From contig JAGAVH010000016.1 of assembly GCA_017942025.1 (NCBI GenBank), forward strand, positions 124,001 through 188,000: a stretch of 64,000 nucleotides of DNA. Reading direction: 5' to 3'. Below the pieces are notes generated by a model. The model searched no databases. It was not told where the DNA came from and saw only the letters and a program-made list of their open reading frames with translations. The DNA comes from Ruminiclostridium sp. Its GTDB lineage: Bacteria > Bacillota > Clostridia > Oscillospirales > Ruminococcaceae. Shown piece after piece: positions 61,561 to 64,000 of the stretch (position 1 is the stretch's first letter; the number at the start of each line of letters is the position of its first letter). A program made the position numbers and the translations under genes.

Positions 61561-63142
61561 GACCTTCCACCTCGAGATCAGCCAGGTATTCAGTCATAGA
61601 CGCGAAATCAACATCAAGCCGGCTCATAAGTCGTTCTATTGTCGCTGCTTCATCTCTTCTCAGAACATCAAGAATTTTTTCGGATATTGTTGTCATCCGC
61701 TCATTCTTCTCAATCGTTTCCTCTATTTCCTGTTCCGGTGTTTTGGGTTTATCAGACGATTTTTTCTTTCTTTTAAGAAAGTAGCTTGGAGTTCCATCCT
61801 CATAATCCACCGCAGGCGACTTTTCACCTGTCGCTTTAACAAAAAAGCGTTTATCGGGAGGTACTATCTTCTTTTTCTTCCTGTTTTGCGCTTTCTTTTG
61901 CGACCTATCCTCCAGATTTATTTCTTTACCCGAAGATGCTTCTCTTATCATTTCATCGGTTATCGGAGAACTTTTATCAACGATTTCCTTTAATATGTCT
62001 TTTTCGTATGTTTCAGGTTTCTGATGTTTTTCAATTTTTCCGCTTATTTCCGGGTTTGATAAATCCTTTTCAGGAACATCTTCAAATTTCTCTTCAGGAA
62101 ATTCAGCTACTTCTTCAGAGTCCGGAATGTTGACAGAACACATTTCTCTGCTTTGATATTTGTCATTACCAAGAGTCTCATCAACAACATCTGTTGTTTC
62201 TTTCTCCATCGGTTTAGACATACCGGAATAAGAAGTGAGTCTGTTCTTATCAAGATATGTGTCATCAAGCTTATCCTTGTGCATTTCGTAATATTCATTT
62301 ATAACATCGTAGAAATCATAAACAGGAATAGCTCCATCACGCAAGAATCTTACAATCTTTGTATAATTTTCGTCAAGCGTGTCTGCAGGTAGCGTGAAAA
62401 ACAAGTCTCTGTCCTGCTCAAAAGCACTATTTGCTGTATGTAAGCTACCGCTACGGTTGTAACCACCTACAATAACCGTACCATACGTAAGACCTGATAT
62501 AATTCTGTTTCTGAATTTGAAATATCCGGGACAACATTCAGTATCAGGCAGAAGCTCCGAAATAACCGCACCGCCAGCCTTTTTTATCTGAGCTCTCAAT
62601 CCAAAAGTATGAGCTGGATATTCTACTGTATGCCCGCACGCAAGAACTGCAACTGTGGGTATATTTCTTTTTATGCACTCTCCGTGGGCTATACTGTCTA
62701 TTCCGTTAGCAAAACCACTTACAAGAACAGTATTACAACCTGCAAGTCCTCCACATATGTTAACACCAAGTCTGACAGCGTAAGTATCAGGTCTTCTCGG
62801 ACCGACAACAGATATTGATAATCTGTCGTTAAGGCAGGATAAATCGCCCTCTACAAAAAGGACCGTCGGAGGATTATAAATATGCTTTAGCATTGTCGGA
62901 TAAGCTTTATCATCAATAGTGATAATGGTTATCTTATTATTTTTGCAGAAAGTTATAATACGCTCTGATGCTTCAAGGCTTGCACGTTTTGCGTTTTCGA
63001 TTCTGTTCGATGGAATAAGCGTCATATCTCCTGAGCTTACCTTTTCGTAAACAGCCTTCGCAGAGCCGTACGCTCTTATAATCTCCTGGATTTTGGGATT
63101 TCCGCCGCCAAATATCTGAAGCAAGTAAATATAATATTTCAT
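61511..63142 (-). CDS. dprA: DprA/Smf-like DNA-processing protein with long linker
   Basis: 543 residues, against 280-370 usually. Residues 1-290 hold the Rossmann domain: SVVGPRRPDTYA (usual GSR), VSGFANGIDSIAHG (usual SGLARGID), AVLACGHTVEYP and FKFRNRIISGL, then RSGSLHTANSA (usual SGSLITA). Residues about 290-480 are a charged, low-complexity linker rich in Glu, Lys and Pro. Residues 485-543 are a winged helix (ILDVLRRDEAATIERLMSRL). DprA loads RecA on incoming single strands in transformation. The motif changes suggest altered binding or a divergent paralogue. The 3' end overlaps convergent cadA. Confidence 0.88.
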   Translation of the reverse strand: MKYYIYLLQIFGGGNPKIQEIIRAYGSAKAVYEKVSSGDMTLIPSNRIENAKRASLEASERIITFCKNNKITIITIDDKAYPTMLKHIYNPPTVLFVEGDLSCLNDRLSISVVGPRRPDTYAVRLGVNICGGLAGCNTVLVSGFANGIDSIAHGECIKRNIPTVAVLACGHTVEYPAHTFGLRAQIKKAGGAVISELLPDTECCPGYFKFRNRIISGLTYGTVIVGGYNRSGSLHTANSAFEQDRDLFFTLPADTLDENYTKIVRFLRDGAIPVYDFYDVINEYYEMHKDKLDDTYLDKNRLTSYSGMSKPMEKETTDVVDETLGNDKYQSREMCSVNIPDSEEVAEFPEEKFEDVPEKDLSNPEISGKIEKHQKPETYEKDILKEIVDKSSPITDEMIREASSGKEINLEDRSQKKAQNRKKKKIVPPDKRFFVKATGEKSPAVDYEDGTPSYFLKRKKKSSDKPKTPEQEIEETIEKNERMTTISEKILDVLRRDEAATIERLMSRLDVDFASMTEYLADLEVEGLITYHPGGVYTLGEES

Positions 63143-63159
63143 ACTTTCCTCCTTAATGA

Positions 63160-63187
63160 CAAAATGCCACAGAAATCCTGTGGCATA
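63160..63187 (-). terminator. Terminator of the acyl-CoA ligase gene
   Basis: ATGCCACAG and CTGTGGCAT pair around GATTT, followed by TTTG on the minus strand, 15 bases after the stop. Confidence 0.82.
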
Positions 63188-63201
63188 AGTCGTTAAATCT
63201 A

Positions 63202-64000
63202 TTATTCGTTATCCTGCTTACGAATCTTACCACGCATGATTTTTCCACTTACTGTTTTAGGAAGTTCATCAACGAATTCTACGATTCTTGGATATTTATA
63301 AGGAGCTGTGTTTTTCTTAACATATTCCTGAAGCTCCTTTTTAAGTTCTTCAGATGCTGTAAAGCCCTTCGCAAGAACTATAGTTGCCTTAACAACCTGA
63401 CCTCTTACAGGATGCGGTGCACCTGTTACCGCACACTCTAAAACAGAAGGATGTGCAATAAGTACACTTTCGATTTCAAAAGGTCCTATACGATATCCGC
63501 TGGCTTTTATGACATCATCATTTCTGCCTACATACCAGTAATATCCGTCTTCGTCCTTCCATGCGGTATCACCTGTGTGATAAACGCCATCGTGCCAAGC
63601 ATCAGCAGTAATTTCCTCATCCTTGTAATAACCAAGGAAGAGACCATCCTTACCGATGTCAGCTCTGATTACTATCTCGCCTACTTCTCCGACAGGAACT
63701 GAGTTATCCTCATCATCAACAAGGTCAACATTGTATAACGGTGAAGGCTTGCCCATAGAACCGGGCTTGGGCTCCATACCCTTGAGGTTTGCCAGAATAG
63801 GTGTGGATTCTGTCTGTCCAAAGGCTTCCATAAGCTTTAAACCTGTGTACTGAAGCCATTTGTTATATACTTCGGGATTTAACGCCTCACCTGCTATGCA
63901 TGAATATTTAAGATGCGTGAGGTCAAAGTTTTCAAGGCCTTCCTTAATGAAAAATCTGTACATTGTAGGAGGTGCACAGAAAGATGTAACCTTGAACTGT
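63202..64000 (-). CDS. AMP-forming acyl-CoA/acetyl-CoA synthetase (N-terminal part outside window)
   Basis: The frame is open at base 64000, so 265 C-terminal residues are seen. [10 protein letters not shown] precedes the first internal Met. Motifs: [14 protein letters not shown] (A5), [20 protein letters not shown] with the A7 Asp, [18 protein letters not shown] (A8 hinge) and [15 protein letters not shown] with the A10 catalytic Lys. It activates a carboxylate to its CoA thioester through an acyl-AMP. The [10 protein letters not shown] and PKTxSGKIMR versions fit the acetyl/medium-chain acyl synthetase group; the substrate needs the missing half. Confidence 0.93.
   Translation of the reverse strand, partial: QFKVTSFCAPPTMYRFFIKEGLENFDLTHLKYSCIAGEALNPEVYNKWLQYTGLKLMEAFGQTESTPILANLKGMEPKPGSMGKPSPLYNVDLVDDEDNSVPVGEVGEIVIRADIGKDGLFLGYYKDEEITADAWHDGVYHTGDTAWKDEDGYYWYVGRNDDVIKASGYRIGPFEIESVLIAHPSVLECAVTGAPHPVRGQVVKATIVLAKGFTASEELKKELQEYVKKNTAPYKYPRIVEFVDELPKTVSGKIMRGKIRKQDNE

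Overview
The window looks like a chromosomal segment of an anaerobic, plant-fibre-associated Firmicute of class Clostridia, most likely Oscillospiraceae/Ruminococcaceae. The reasons are the AT-rich but not extreme composition, strong Shine-Dalgarno sites, TTGACA-17-TATAAT promoters, the linked tig-clpP-clpX and rpsO-pnp pairs, the zapA-U32 peptidase pair, the paired radical SAM/DUF2344 genes, a membrane-anchored GH5 cellulase with a CBM2-like domain, and a GH51 arabinofuranosidase. Naming a genus would be a guess. Most genes are on the minus strand; eight protein-coding genes, one tRNA and one broken gene are on the plus strand.

Layout. 1-3.1 kb: truncated GH51 arabinofuranosidase, a membrane-bound XRE regulator and an orphan protein. 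3.1-4.8 kb: initiator tRNA-fMet with its own promoter and terminator, then a doubly frameshifted small gene and a protein with an EVE/PUA-like N-terminus and a PD-(D/E)xK-like C-terminus (candidate modification-dependent restriction factor). 4.9-7.5 kb: CPA2 antiporter and hisS. 7.5-13.6 kb: the rod-shape operon mreB-mreC-mreD-pbp2-minD-like-mgsA. 13.7-17.0 kb: zapA, an RlhA-like U32 gene and dut. 17.0-22.1 kb: corA behind an unusual leader with a 13-codon upstream ORF, then the histidine phosphatase-tex-YcxB-queH run. 22.2-25.6 kb: plus-strand island with two XRE regulators, a 33-residue membrane peptide and a C39-like lipoprotein, with tadA on minus. 25.7-37.0 kb: core minus-strand genes pnp, rpsO, clpX, clpP, tig, metallophosphoesterase, thrC, yraN, rnhB, rbgA, lepB, rplS. 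37.3-41.0 kb: DUF2344, radical SAM, M50 protease, YegP-like protein. 41.1-49.9 kb: GH5 cellulase, trhP-like U32, mltG, folate cyclo-ligase, DJ-1 protein, DUF2156, tmk, CDF exporter. 49.9-58.3 kb: complete arginine pathway argG-argH-GNAT-argC-argJ-argB-argD-argF. 58.5-61.6 kb: plus-strand XRE regulator, a CadC-type ArsR repressor and a Cd/Zn P-type ATPase with two matching operators. 61.5-64.0 kb: a long divergent DprA and a truncated AMP-forming acyl-CoA ligase.

Functional themes are cell elongation and division (MreBCD, PBP2, MinD-like, ZapA, MltG), proteostasis and RNA turnover (Tig, ClpXP, PNPase), translation and RNA modification (fMet tRNA, HisRS, S15, L19, TadA, QueH, two U32 enzymes), arginine synthesis and metal export. 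I saw no CRISPR array, insertion sequence, rRNA or prophage. No gene-free stretch exceeds 300 bases; the longest (37050-37346) holds the rplS promoter and structured leader. The best candidates for undescribed biology are the corA and rplS leaders with upstream ORFs, the EVE-nuclease-like protein with its broken neighbour, and the C39-like lipoprotein lacking catalytic residues.
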